Positions 1-7,131 of a stretch of DNA of 16,730 nt are shown in pieces (position 1 is the stretch's first letter; every line of letters starts with the position of its first letter). Source of the DNA: Polynucleobacter sp. UBA962 (GTDB lineage Bacteria; Pseudomonadota; Gammaproteobacteria; Burkholderiales; Burkholderiaceae); assembly GCA_002292975.1 (NCBI GenBank), contig DBCI01000046.1, forward strand, positions 1-16,730, given 5' to 3'. The position numbers and the translations under genes were made by a program. The notes under the pieces are model-generated. The model saw nothing but the letters and a program-made list of their open reading frames with translations, had not been told where the DNA came from and ran no database searches.

Positions 1-24
1 AGTGATATAAATCTATCAATAAAA

Positions 25-42
25 GGGGACAGACTCATGTCT
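25..42 (-). repeat. Candidate RAYT-associated end motif (GGGGACAG plus small hairpin)
   Basis: GGGGACAG at 25-32 runs into a short inverted repeat, AGAC (31-34), loop TCAT, GTCT (39-42). The TGA stop of the adjacent transposase (35-37) lies in the loop. RAYT proteins process short REP hairpins carrying a guide tetranucleotide, so a conserved G-rich tetramer beside a small stem at the gene edge fits such a site. The stem is only 4 bp, and I see no second copy of the octamer elsewhere in the window. The assignment is therefore an inference. Confidence 0.3.
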
Positions 43-718
43 TTTTAGGTCTACCACGAGGCTTTATAAGCCCCTGATCAAGCCCAAATTTGTAATTTTG
101 AGACCTAAAGTCTGGGCTTACCCAAGGCTTTGACCTCAAAATATGAGCTGTTATGGCCTGTTCCTCCTGATTTGGGGCGCCTTCTTGGACAAAATTAGCC
201 CAAGCCAGCTGCCGTTCAAAGGGGGTATTACCTAAACCCCAAAAGGAAGGGTGGTCAGTCAGCCATGTTTCCCCTTTGCCACCAATATGCGTTGCATAGC
301 TTGTATTTTTAGCATCCTCAGGCCTACTCTCCAAACCCGAACGTACGGGATTGAGCTCAATGTATCGCTGACACCTCAGGACATAGCTAGGATCAATCAA
401 GGATGAACAAAACCGTCCTGCCCACATTGTTCCTGAACGCGCATGGCTTTGATTAAAGTACTGTGCGTAGCGGCGCCCAAGCGACTGCATCGTCCGCGCC
501 AGGGATTCTTCCTTTTGGGGCGTTAATAGGATGTGGGCATGGTTTGGCATTAATGCAAAAGCATGCACTGCGCATTCAAAATCCTTTGCAGCCTGTCCCA
601 AGCAATCTAAATAATATTTGTAATCCAGTTCCTTGGAAAAAATAGTTTGCTGATTATGGCCGCGAACTAAAATATGCATAGCCTGTCCTGGAATCACAAA
701 GCGTGCTTTGCGAGCCAT
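35..718 (-). CDS. REP-associated tyrosine transposase (RAYT), Y1 HUH family
   Basis: The product is 227 aa and belongs to the Y1_Tnp/IS200-like HUH nucleases that cut single-stranded REP-type hairpins through a 5'-phosphotyrosine. The metal-binding HUH pair is H60 and H62 in the motif MPNHAHILL. The SLGRRYAQYFN helix (about 79-89) and the GTMWAGRF segment are typical of the group. YIELNPVRSG (119-128) matches the YIxxNP motif that holds the catalytic tyrosine in RAYTs, so Y119 is the probable nucleophile. The tail GRPKK is basic and probably binds DNA. The ATG at 716-718 is preceded by AGGTGA, a good ribosome-binding site that overlaps the last codons of ponA. The gene starts 7 bp after the ponA stop with no terminator between, so it may be expressed by read-through. 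All key residues are present and nothing indicates a frameshift. Family confidence is high. Whether it still mobilises anything is unknown. Confidence 0.9.
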   Translation of the reverse strand: MARKARFVIPGQAMHILVRGHNQQTIFSKELDYKYYLDCLGQAAKDFECAVHAFALMPNHAHILLTPQKEESLARTMQSLGRRYAQYFNQSHARSGTMWAGRFCSSLIDPSYVLRCQRYIELNPVRSGLESRPEDAKNTSYATHIGGKGETWLTDHPSFWGLGNTPFERQLAWANFVQEGAPNQEEQAITAHILRSKPWVSPDFRSQNYKFGLDQGLIKPRGRPKKT

Positions 719-725
719 ACTGTAA

Positions 726-3023
726 TTAGTTCACCTGCCGAATACCGCCTAATGGAGCGTAATCGGGTATTGCCCAGTCACCCTCTAATTCAACAACTCC
801 AGGCGGTGGAGTACGCGGTAATTCTGGAACCCCTCGAAGAGCAACTGACATAAAGTTAATCCAAATTGGCAAAGCAAGGCCACCACCTGTCTCTCGATCT
901 CCTAAGCTCTTAGGCTTATCAAAACCAATCCAAGCCACTGCTGCAACCCTAGGGTTATATCCCGCAAACCACACATCATTGGAATCATTGGTAGTTCCGG
1001 TCTTTCCAGCAATATCATTGCGACCTAATCGAGGACGGGCACTCGCTGCCGTTCCAGTCTTGGTTACCTCTAGTAACAAGCTATCCATCACAAAGGTGGT
1101 GCGCGGATCTAAGACTCGATTTGCATTTTTACCAACCCTGACAGGATCCGCTTGAAATAAAACTTGGCCCTTTGCATTCGTAATCTTTTCAATTAAATAA
1201 GGGTTAACGAAATATCCTCCATTTGCAAATACGCTGTAAGCATTTACCATTTGCAAAGGGGTCGTCGAGCCAGCGCCTAATGCCATTGTTAAATAGGGTG
1301 GATGTTTTTCTGGTTCAAACCCAAAACGTTGAATAAATTCTTGCGCGTAAGAGGGTCCTATTTTTCGAATAATTCGTACAGAAACTAAATTTTTTGACTT
1401 TGCTAAAGCCGCGCGTAGGCGCATCATTCCGTCATACTTGCCATCATAGTTTTTAGGCTCCCATGCTTGACTTCCTGTTTCTGAGCCACCGATAGAAATG
1501 GGGGCATCATTCACGAGGGTGGTAGGGCTGAACCCCTTCTCAAGTGCGGCAGCATAAATAAAAGGCTTAAACGCAGACCCGGGTTGTCGCAATGCTTGTG
1601 TTACGCGATTAAATTTATTTCGTCTAAAGTCAAATCCTCCAACTAAAGCCAAAATGGCGCCATCGCTTGGATCCATTGCCACAAATGCGGCTTCAACTTG
1701 AGGAAGTTGTGCAATTTTCCACATCCCCTCGTCTCTTAAAAGTCGGACAATTGCTCCGGGCCTTATACGCTGCTTGGGCTGCGCATTTTCAGAAAGCGAT
1801 GAACGCGCCAACCTAAGAGCGTCGCCCGATATGGTAATTTGCTCCCCGGTGGCAATCATTACTTTAAGTTCTTTAGGGCTGGATTCAAGAACAACGCCCG
1901 ATTGCAGCTCATCGAGTGCCGGATAATCAAGCAATGCGGTATCAATTGCTCGTTGCCGTCTGATGCTGTCGGCAGGAAGCTCAATAAACCCCTCTGGGCC
2001 CCGATAAGCGTGCCGCAAATCGTAATCAAAAATTCCTTTACGAACAGCGCTATATGCCGCATCTTGATCGGCCTTTAGGATTGTGGTGTAAACACTTATT
2101 CCTTGAGAGTAAATAATATCGCCATACTCAGAATACAAAAGTTGTCTAGCCATCTCGGCAACATAGTCGGCGCGCGTGTCAAACTCTTTCCCGAGGCCCC
2201 TAACCTTAATGGTCTCTGCCATCGCTTTTTCGTAGTCACTTGGCGTGATATAAGATAAGTCACGCATACGTTGCAAAATATATTCTTGCCGAATCTTGGC
2301 GCGCTTAAAGTTAGCCACAGGGTTGTAAGCAGAAGGCGCCTTTGGTAAACCAGCCAACATCGCCGCCTCTGCAATGGTGATTTCTCTGAGCTCTTTTCCA
2401 AAGTAGATTTGTGAGGCGCTCGCAAATCCATAGGCACGTTGGCCCAAATAAATCTGGTTCATATAGATTTCCAAGATCTTATCTTTGGTTAACTGCGCCT
2501 CAATTTCCCAGGCAAGCAATACCTCGTAGAGCTTTCGACTAAATGTTTTTTCATTACTTAAGAAAAAATTACGGGCCACCTGCATTGTGATCGTTGATGC
2601 ACCTTGCGATAAGCTACCGCGAAGGTTTGCTAGGCTGGCTCGTAATACGCCCCAGTAATCAACGCCACCATGACTATAAAAACGGTCGTCCTCGATCGCA
2701 ATAACTGCGTACTTTAAATGAACCGGTATCTCATTCAAGGGCACAACGTTACGCCGCTCTTCACCAAACTCTCCGATTAAAACCTTGTCGGCTGTATATA
2801 TTCTGAGAGGTTCTTTTGGGTTGTAATCAAGCAATGCCGAGATAGCGGGCAAATTGGGCTTAGCAATAATAAAGGCGTAAGCAACTAGCATTGTAAAAAG
2901 TAAACCACTGAGCGCCATCAATATCAATACAGCCTTTATCAAGGGTCGCGAACTTGGTTTTTTAATAAATTGCATACCAGGCCCCTGCTGTACGGGTGGT
3001 TTTTTACCGGATTGATTAGCCAT
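726..3023 (-). CDS. ponA: Penicillin-binding protein 1A (bifunctional glycosyltransferase/transpeptidase)
   Basis: This class A PBP polymerises lipid II into glycan strands and cross-links the peptides in the periplasm, anchored in the inner membrane. With the ATG at 3021-3023 (MANQSGKK) it has 765 aa. A short cytoplasmic tail leads to one TM helix at about 28-54. The GT51 glycosyltransferase domain follows, with catalytic E111 in IEDDRFYSHGGVD and QGASTITMQVARN. Next comes an OB-like insert (about 320-440). The transpeptidase domain carries S483/K486 (SAFK), SKN at 543-545 and KTG at 674-676. A frame extension to a TTG at 3101 adds 26 residues but leaves no promoter space before the divergent gene, so I rejected it. 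A third candidate is the ATG at 2973-2975 (MQFIKKPS), with AGGGG about 9 nt upstream. It begins just before the TM and cannot be excluded. The gene is divergent from the secretin unit, a pairing common for ponA and pil genes in proteobacteria. Confidence 0.95.
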   Translation of the reverse strand: MANQSGKKPPVQQGPGMQFIKKPSSRPLIKAVLILMALSGLLFTMLVAYAFIIAKPNLPAISALLDYNPKEPLRIYTADKVLIGEFGEERRNVVPLNEIPVHLKYAVIAIEDDRFYSHGGVDYWGVLRASLANLRGSLSQGASTITMQVARNFFLSNEKTFSRKLYEVLLAWEIEAQLTKDKILEIYMNQIYLGQRAYGFASASQIYFGKELREITIAEAAMLAGLPKAPSAYNPVANFKRAKIRQEYILQRMRDLSYITPSDYEKAMAETIKVRGLGKEFDTRADYVAEMARQLLYSEYGDIIYSQGISVYTTILKADQDAAYSAVRKGIFDYDLRHAYRGPEGFIELPADSIRRQRAIDTALLDYPALDELQSGVVLESSPKELKVMIATGEQITISGDALRLARSSLSENAQPKQRIRPGAIVRLLRDEGMWKIAQLPQVEAAFVAMDPSDGAILALVGGFDFRRNKFNRVTQALRQPGSAFKPFIYAAALEKGFSPTTLVNDAPISIGGSETGSQAWEPKNYDGKYDGMMRLRAALAKSKNLVSVRIIRKIGPSYAQEFIQRFGFEPEKHPPYLTMALGAGSTTPLQMVNAYSVFANGGYFVNPYLIEKITNAKGQVLFQADPVRVGKNANRVLDPRTTFVMDSLLLEVTKTGTAASARPRLGRNDIAGKTGTTNDSNDVWFAGYNPRVAAVAWIGFDKPKSLGDRETGGGLALPIWINFMSVALRGVPELPRTPPPGVVELEGDWAIPDYAPLGGIRQVN

Positions 3024-3065
3024 ATTGAAATTATATGGCCCTACAGTAAATCTCCGTCTATCTGA

Positions 3066-3094
3066 CACATAAATAATCTTGGCCCAATTGGCAA
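3066..3094 (-). promoter_or_regulatory. Candidate sigma-70 promoter for ponA
   Basis: Read on the minus strand, TTGCCA (3089-3094, 5 of 6 to TTGACA) and TATGTG (3066-3071, 3 of 6 to TATAAT) are spaced by 17 bp. Transcription would start about 35 nt before the preferred ponA ATG. The -10 box is weak, so this is only a candidate. Confidence 0.25.
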
Positions 3095-3109
3095 TCCCCA
3101 ATTAAAGCG

Positions 3110-3121
3110 CAACAATTGTTG
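3110..3121. promoter_or_regulatory. Perfect 12-bp palindrome abutting the secretin-unit start codon
   Basis: CAACAATTGTTG is its own reverse complement and ends one base before the ATG at 3122. It lies in the 98-bp divergent spacer between ponA and the secretin unit. A second short palindrome, CCAATTGG, is at 3084-3091. An operator or a translation-blocking hairpin is possible. A palindrome of this size can also occur by chance in AT-rich DNA. Confidence 0.2.
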
Positions 3122-3805
3122 ATGGCCTATCGAAACATTACCCGTGACGACTTCAATCACGTTTTGCAAAGTCTTGGTAACGATCCCGCCATCTTGACAG
3201 ATGAAATTAGCCCCAATCATCTTTGTACAACCAATACCACCCCGTGGTATTCCAACCTATATAGGAACTGGATGGAATCAATTTCACCAAAGCAAGGTTG
3301 GGTTAATCAGGCATCCGCCTCGCCTCTATTGCTCATATTCATTGCTTTATTAGGACTAGCCGGCGGTCTTGCCTATATCGCCCACCAATTACAAGGGCTT
3401 GAAGCGGGCGAAACACGGATTAAGAACTATTCCTCTATTCAAAACAAATTAGAGCAAATCCAAGCAGAACTCCATGAGCTTGACGAGCGCATGGATGAAC
3501 AACACGAATCTTTTTTACTACAGCTTGAAGCCTTGCATTCTAAATACAAAGGATCGGTCAAGTTAGCATCAAATGTGGCACCACCCCAATTTGACACACA
3601 TGAAATTGAACTAAAGAAATGGCGTCATCTTGGTATGGGGCAAAACAAACATGGTTCGTATGCACTACTGCATGATGGGCAACAGACCATTATGCTTAAT
3701 AAAAACCAAGCTGTTAAGGGGGCTTGGCGCCTTGCTGACTTTAATTCTTCTGAAGCTGTCTTGCTGGGTCCAAATGAAAAACGAATTGTGTTACTGATTC
3801 AATGA
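3122..3805 (+). CDS. Single-TM coiled-coil protein, possible PilN/O/P-like secretin partner
   Basis: I do not recognise a named family for this 227-aa protein. About 66 N-terminal residues look cytoplasmic and have no clear motif. One TM helix spans about 68-88 (LLLIFIALLGLAGGLAYIA). A charged, heptad-like stretch at about 100-142 is probably coiled coil. A compact beta-rich tail at about 168-227 contains GSYALLHDGQQ, NQAVKGAWRLADF and VLLGPNEKRIVLL. This tail resembles the HR domain of PilP/GspC, which docks on the secretin N0 domain. The shape therefore combines a PilN/PilO-like anchor and stalk with a PilP-like end. It overlaps the secretin gene by ATGA, which supports a joint function. 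In the usual pilMNOPQ cluster five genes occupy this place. Here pilM, pilN and pilO are not visible. The start is the ATG at 3122; two TTG codons just before it (3116, 3119) are less likely. No strong ribosome-binding site is seen. Function is inferred from context. Confidence 0.75.
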   Translation: MAYRNITRDDFNHVLQSLGNDPAILTDEISPNHLCTTNTTPWYSNLYRNWMESISPKQGWVNQASASPLLLIFIALLGLAGGLAYIAHQLQGLEAGETRIKNYSSIQNKLEQIQAELHELDERMDEQHESFLLQLEALHSKYKGSVKLASNVAPPQFDTHEIELKKWRHLGMGQNKHGSYALLHDGQQTIMLNKNQAVKGAWRLADFNSSEAVLLGPNEKRIVLLIQ

Positions 3806-4917
3806 AGCGCTCTCGGTTAACCCATGTCCTTGGTCTGCTGGTACTTTCAAGCAGTCCCCTCTGCTTAGCTAGTCATTCCAACCAACATACAGCCCAACTC
3901 CGCGAGCATCTCCAAACTCCAATTAGTATTTCAGTTAAAGAAATGCCCCTCATTGATTTATTGCACACCATGGCGCGCCTTGGTCATACCCATTTCGTTT
4001 TAAGTCCCAACATTCAAGGCAGTATTAGCTTGCAGCTTGAGAGTGTTCCTTGGCAAACTGCCCTGTCTACGGTCCTAGCAAGCCGTGGCTTGCGCTTTGT
4101 GCGTAATGACGGTCTTTACTGGATTGGCAGTCATAGTGAAATTAGCAATTTTCAGAAACAACGGCGTGATGAGTCTGCTTTACCGTTCGGGGGAGAGCAT
4201 CATAGTACGCCACGCCAAATTTTGATTGAGGCTCGTATTGTTGAGGCAGATCATCGGTTTGCCAGAAACTTGGGGGTCAAATTAGGAATGCGCCCACGCT
4301 TAAGCTCTTTAGAAGAATCTCACTTGCAGATGAGCGTACCCCTCAATGCAGGGGGACTGGGTGGTTTTGAACCTGCTAGTGCTGCCGCCACTTTATTAAG
4401 CAAGCATGCAAGCCGCTTACTCGATATTGAACTTACTGCTCTAGAGAGCGATGGCCAGGGAAAGATTTTGTCAAACCCACGCATCATGACCGCTGATATG
4501 GTCAAAGCAACGATTGAACAAGGGACGGAGCTGCCTTACCAAACCTCCTCTTCGAGTGGCGGCAACAAGATTCAGTTTCGTAAAGCTAATTTACGGTTAG
4601 AGGTTATTCCAAAAATTCATCATGATGGCAAAGTCTCATTATTGGTCGCAATTAATAAAGATAGTGTGGGGATGAAAACTGAACAGGGCTACGCGATTGA
4701 TACCAAAAATCTTAGCTCAGAGGTGACCGTTGAAAATGGTGGCACCGTTATTCTTGGTGGAATCTATCAAACCACTGAACGTGAGGATTTGGTCAAGGTT
4801 CCCTTTTTAGGGGATATTCCTTTAATTGGTCATCTCTTCAAACACCAATCCAAGCTTCGTGATAAAACAGAATTATTGGTCTTTCTCACCCCCACCATTT
4901 TGGACAAACCCGAATAG
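3802..4917 (+). CDS. Short PilQ/HofQ-type secretin
   Basis: This 371-aa protein should form a gated outer-membrane ring for type IV pilus or DNA-uptake machinery. It has a signal peptide at about 1-24 (hydrophobic [15 protein letters not shown]). A secretin/TonB N0 (STN) domain covers about 38-110. A short linker (about 111-137) follows, and then the secretin core at 138-367. Core hallmarks are [23 protein letters not shown] (221-230), [14 protein letters not shown] (333-346) and ELLVFLTP. Family PilQ proteins are around 700 aa, with AMIN domains and an N1 (NolW/KH-like) domain before the core. Both are absent here, and N0 joins the core almost directly. HofQ-like secretins (around 410 aa) are the nearest in size but normally keep N1. 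The reading frame is intact, so this is a compact form and not a fragment. It is coupled to the upstream gene by an ATGA overlap and followed 10 bp later by aroK, as pilQ usually is. Secretin identity is sure; the substrate is not. Confidence 0.9.
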   Translation: MKRSRLTHVLGLLVLSSSPLCLASHSNQHTAQLREHLQTPISISVKEMPLIDLLHTMARLGHTHFVLSPNIQGSISLQLESVPWQTALSTVLASRGLRFVRNDGLYWIGSHSEISNFQKQRRDESALPFGGEHHSTPRQILIEARIVEADHRFARNLGVKLGMRPRLSSLEESHLQMSVPLNAGGLGGFEPASAAATLLSKHASRLLDIELTALESDGQGKILSNPRIMTADMVKATIEQGTELPYQTSSSSGGNKIQFRKANLRLEVIPKIHHDGKVSLLVAINKDSVGMKTEQGYAIDTKNLSSEVTVENGGTVILGGIYQTTEREDLVKVPFLGDIPLIGHLFKHQSKLRDKTELLVFLTPTILDKPE

Positions 4918-4927
4918 AATTGATGGG

Positions 4928-5452
4928 GTGAACCCTAAACATTCAAATATTTTCCTAATCGGCCTAATGGGTGCCGGTAAATCCACTGTTGGTCGGATGC
5001 TGGGCCGTAAGCTCAATCGTCGCTTTATTGATTCTGACCATGCCCTAGAGGAACGCTGCGGAGTAAAGATTCCGACTATCTTTGAAATGGAAGGGGAATC
5101 AGGTTTTCGTAAGCGCGAGTCTCAAATGATTGAGGAGCTCACTCAAGAAAAAGATGTGATTCTGGCAACCGGTGGCGGCAGTGTATTGCTTCCCGAAAAC
5201 CGTCTGGCCTTAAAGGGGCGTGGCACTGTAATCTACTTGCATGCTGATCCCATTGAGCTTTGGCATCGAACCAAAGGAGGGGAAGGTCGCCCTTTACTGC
5301 AAAATGGAGATCCAAAGACTATCTTAGGAAACCTTTATGCACTTCGCGACCCCCTCTATCGAGAAATTGCTGATCATATTATTGAAACTGGTAAACCGAG
5401 CGTTACCCAATTAGTGAATACTCTCTTAATGCAACTTGAGCTCGCCCCATGA
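4928..5452 (+). CDS. aroK: Shikimate kinase
   Basis: AroK phosphorylates shikimate at the 3-hydroxyl with ATP, step five of the shikimate pathway, in the cytosol. From the GTG at 4928 the protein has 174 aa, the usual length. The Walker A loop is GLMGAGKS (12-19). Shikimate-binding residues are D37 in the DSD motif, R61 in FRKRE and the GGGS loop at 82-85. The lid arginine is R121 in RPLL, and R140 sits in LRDPLY. The frame is open further upstream to an ATG at 4826, but that would overlap the secretin gene by 92 bp and add residues unrelated to kinases. The GTG, 10 bp after the secretin stop, is preferred. It is followed by aroB with an ATGA overlap, the common aroK-aroB pair, so the two are probably co-translated. 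Confidence 0.95.
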   Translation: MNPKHSNIFLIGLMGAGKSTVGRMLGRKLNRRFIDSDHALEERCGVKIPTIFEMEGESGFRKRESQMIEELTQEKDVILATGGGSVLLPENRLALKGRGTVIYLHADPIELWHRTKGGEGRPLLQNGDPKTILGNLYALRDPLYREIADHIIETGKPSVTQLVNTLLMQLELAP

Positions 5453-6531
5453 AAACATTAGAAGTCTCCTTAGGGGATCGTAGTTATCCCATTTATATTG
5501 GCTCTGGTCTTATTAGCAAGTCCGAGCTCTTTCAGCCCTTCATTGCAGGTCAATCCGTTTATATCGTGAGCAATACGACTGTTGCACCGCTTTATAGTAA
5601 AACGCTTATTGAAACGATTTCAGGGGATGCTAAATCGGTTCATGAGATCATCCTACCTGATGGCGAGTCTTATAAGGACTGGGCCACCATCCAAAAAATC
5701 TTTGACGCTCTGCTTGCCAATGGGGCAGATCGTAAAACTGTCATTATTGCCCTCGGCGGTGGAGTGGTTGGCGATATGGCTGGTTTTGCAGCGGCTAGTT
5801 TTATGCGGGGTATCCGCTTTATTCAAGTACCGACGACTCTCTTGGCCCAAGTAGATTCTTCGGTCGGAGGCAAAACCGGTATTAACCACCCCCTAGGTAA
5901 AAATATGATTGGGGCCTTTCATCAACCGGTTGCCGTGATTGCTGACCTTGATACGCTCAAAACTCTACCGCCTCGAGAGTTATCAGCAGGTCTTGCCGAA
6001 GTTGTTAAACATGGGGCCATTGCCGATGCTACTTTTTTTGATTGGATTGAGTCTCATACCAAAGAGTTATTAAATTGTGATCTCGCAGCAATGAGCCATG
6101 CTGTAGAGCGCTCGTGCGAAATTAAATCTGCCGTTGTAGCGGCCGATGAAAAAGAATCGGGTATTCGAGCCATTCTTAATTATGGGCACACATTTGGACA
6201 CGCTATTGAGTCTGGCTTAGGCTACGGCGAGTGGTTGCATGGTGAAGCGGTCGCTTGCGGCATGGTAATGGCTGCAGATCTATCGGCTCGTTTAGGTCAT
6301 ATTTCTGCGAGCGATGTAAATCGTATTAAGCGGTTGGTCGATGCCCTTGCTTTACCGACTTGTGCGCCCAAGCTTGGTAATCAGCGTTTTTTTGGACTGA
6401 TGCAAATCGATAAAAAAACAGAGGGCGGCACAATTCGATATATCACCCTAGAAAAAATTGGGCAGGCTAAAATTGAAAAGGTTGATCAAATACTGGTTGA
6501 TCAAACTCTTAATGCCTATCAAGCAAGCTGA
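5449..6531 (+). CDS. aroB: 3-dehydroquinate synthase
   Basis: AroB converts DAHP to 3-dehydroquinate using NAD+ and a divalent metal (Zn or Co), step two of the shikimate pathway. The 360-aa length matches the family. The NAD-binding stretch is [13 protein letters not shown] (101-113). The active-site segment [19 protein letters not shown] (128-146) includes K142, and K151 lies in GKNMIG. The three metal ligands are E184 (GLAEVVK), H247 ([11 protein letters not shown]) and H264 (WLHGEAV), all present. The ATG overlaps the aroK stop by 4 bp. The last codons contain a 15-bp tandem duplication, and the gene's final 23 bp overlap the convergent cyaY 3' end. Confidence 0.97.
   Translation: MKTLEVSLGDRSYPIYIGSGLISKSELFQPFIAGQSVYIVSNTTVAPLYSKTLIETISGDAKSVHEIILPDGESYKDWATIQKIFDALLANGADRKTVIIALGGGVVGDMAGFAAASFMRGIRFIQVPTTLLAQVDSSVGGKTGINHPLGKNMIGAFHQPVAVIADLDTLKTLPPRELSAGLAEVVKHGAIADATFFDWIESHTKELLNCDLAAMSHAVERSCEIKSAVVAADEKESGIRAILNYGHTFGHAIESGLGYGEWLHGEAVACGMVMAADLSARLGHISASDVNRIKRLVDALALPTCAPKLGNQRFFGLMQIDKKTEGGTIRYITLEKIGQAKIEKVDQILVDQTLNAYQAS
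6480..6509 (+). repeat. 15-bp tandem duplication at the 3' end of aroB
   Basis: Units 6480-6494 and 6495-6509 both begin with GGTTGATCAAA and differ at 2 of 15 bases. They encode a doubled V-D-Q motif near the AroB C-terminus. Each unit contains the palindrome TTGATCAA. The second unit reaches the first base of the cyaY stop codon region on the other strand. Confidence 0.55.
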
Positions 6532-6898
6532 CCTTAATATCCTTCCCCGCCTGAGAACTAACAAAAGCAGACAAATCAGCGAGTAACTCATTACCGGTTT
6601 TGGTATCTAACCAAAGTGGCTTTAATACGCTTCCAGCCCATCGATAATGAAAACCACCCGCCTTTGCTGCAACCCAAATCTCATGAAGAGGTGCTTGCGT
6701 ATTTACGACGATGACACTGCGATCACGAAATACAATATTGATCACATTACCGCCCTGCCTTGCAATATCTAAGTCCAGATCCATAGCTTCATCGGCTTGC
6801 TCAAGTGAGAGCTCAATCGACTGTAAAAGTTGACCAGCAATCTGATGAAACTGCTTATCGTCAATTTTTTCAGTCGGGAGTAAGTTAGTGTTCTGCAT
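6509..6898 (-). CDS. cyaY: Frataxin-like iron-sulfur assembly protein CyaY
   Basis: CyaY binds iron and the cysteine desulfurase IscS and tunes Fe-S cluster assembly. The 129-aa protein is slightly longer than the usual 105-110 aa because of extra N-terminal residues. An acidic first helix holds E29, E33, D36, E37, D40, D42 and D44, the typical iron-binding ridge. The frataxin sheet follows with [18 protein letters not shown] (51-68), [16 protein letters not shown] (72-87) and [11 protein letters not shown] (96-106). The ATG at 6896-6898 is the only sensible start, though its AAAGG ribosome-binding site is somewhat far away. The gene is divergent from lptM, as cyaY and lptM (yifL) are in E. 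coli, with only 32 bp between the start codons. Its 3' end overlaps aroB. Confidence 0.95.
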   Translation of the reverse strand: MQNTNLLPTEKIDDKQFHQIAGQLLQSIELSLEQADEAMDLDLDIARQGGNVINIVFRDRSVIVVNTQAPLHEIWVAAKAGGFHYRWAGSVLKPLWLDTKTGNELLADLSAFVSSQAGKDIKVSLLDRH

Positions 6899-6930
6899 GC
6901 TATATTCAAATACCTTTTACAAAGCTAACG

Positions 6931-7128
6931 ATGATGTCGATTGTAGTAAGAATTCCGGTACTGGCGCTTTTTATATCCCTCTGTGCCTGTGGGGTAACAG
7001 GGCCTTTATTTATTCCAAACCCCCCTCCTGCCCCCCCTGCCCCTAGTCAAGCGGAGCCGAAGGGCACCCTATATCCACCCAGCAGTCCGCCCGCAAAACC
7101 AGTTGATGGTAGCAGTAAAGCAAACTGA
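6931..7128 (+). CDS. lptM: Small lipoprotein LptM (YifL family)
   Basis: This 65-aa lipoprotein has a short hydrophobic signal (VVRIPVLALFISLCA). The lipobox LCAC places the lipidated cysteine at about residue 20. The conserved LptM start of the mature protein, CGVTGPLFIP, follows. In E. coli, LptM helps the LptD/LptE LPS translocon reach its native disulfide pattern. The rest (about 31-65) is rich in proline, serine and alanine and probably unstructured. The gene is divergent from cyaY and ends 3 bp before lysA, matching the cyaY / lptM / lysine-gene order known in proteobacteria (dapF instead of lysA in E. coli). Two consecutive ATG codons (6931, 6934) could serve as start. No strong ribosome-binding site is seen. 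Confidence 0.88.
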   Translation: MMSIVVRIPVLALFISLCACGVTGPLFIPNPPPAPPAPSQAEPKGTLYPPSSPPAKPVDGSSKAN

Positions 7129-7131
7129 AAA

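Noticed and set aside
463..645. Plus-strand open frame opposite the transposase
   Set aside because: Antisense shadow of the RAYT coding sequence without its own signals.
3024..3101. N-terminal extension of ponA by 26 codons to a TTG
   Set aside because: It would leave only 20 bp to the divergent start codon, and the added residues do not resemble PBP1A tails.
3088..3116. Plus-strand promoter TTGGCA-17 bp-AACAAT for the secretin unit
   Set aside because: The boxes and spacing are fair, but transcription would start at the ATG itself and give a leaderless message; not strong enough to call.
3802..4917. Secretin gene as a truncated pseudogene
   Set aside because: It has its own signal peptide, an intact N0 domain and a complete core in one frame, with overlap coupling to its neighbour, so a compact functional form is more likely.
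4826..4927. Longer aroK start inside the secretin gene
   Set aside because: It would overlap the secretin by 92 bp and add 34 residues not found in shikimate kinases; the GTG at 4928 gives the normal length.
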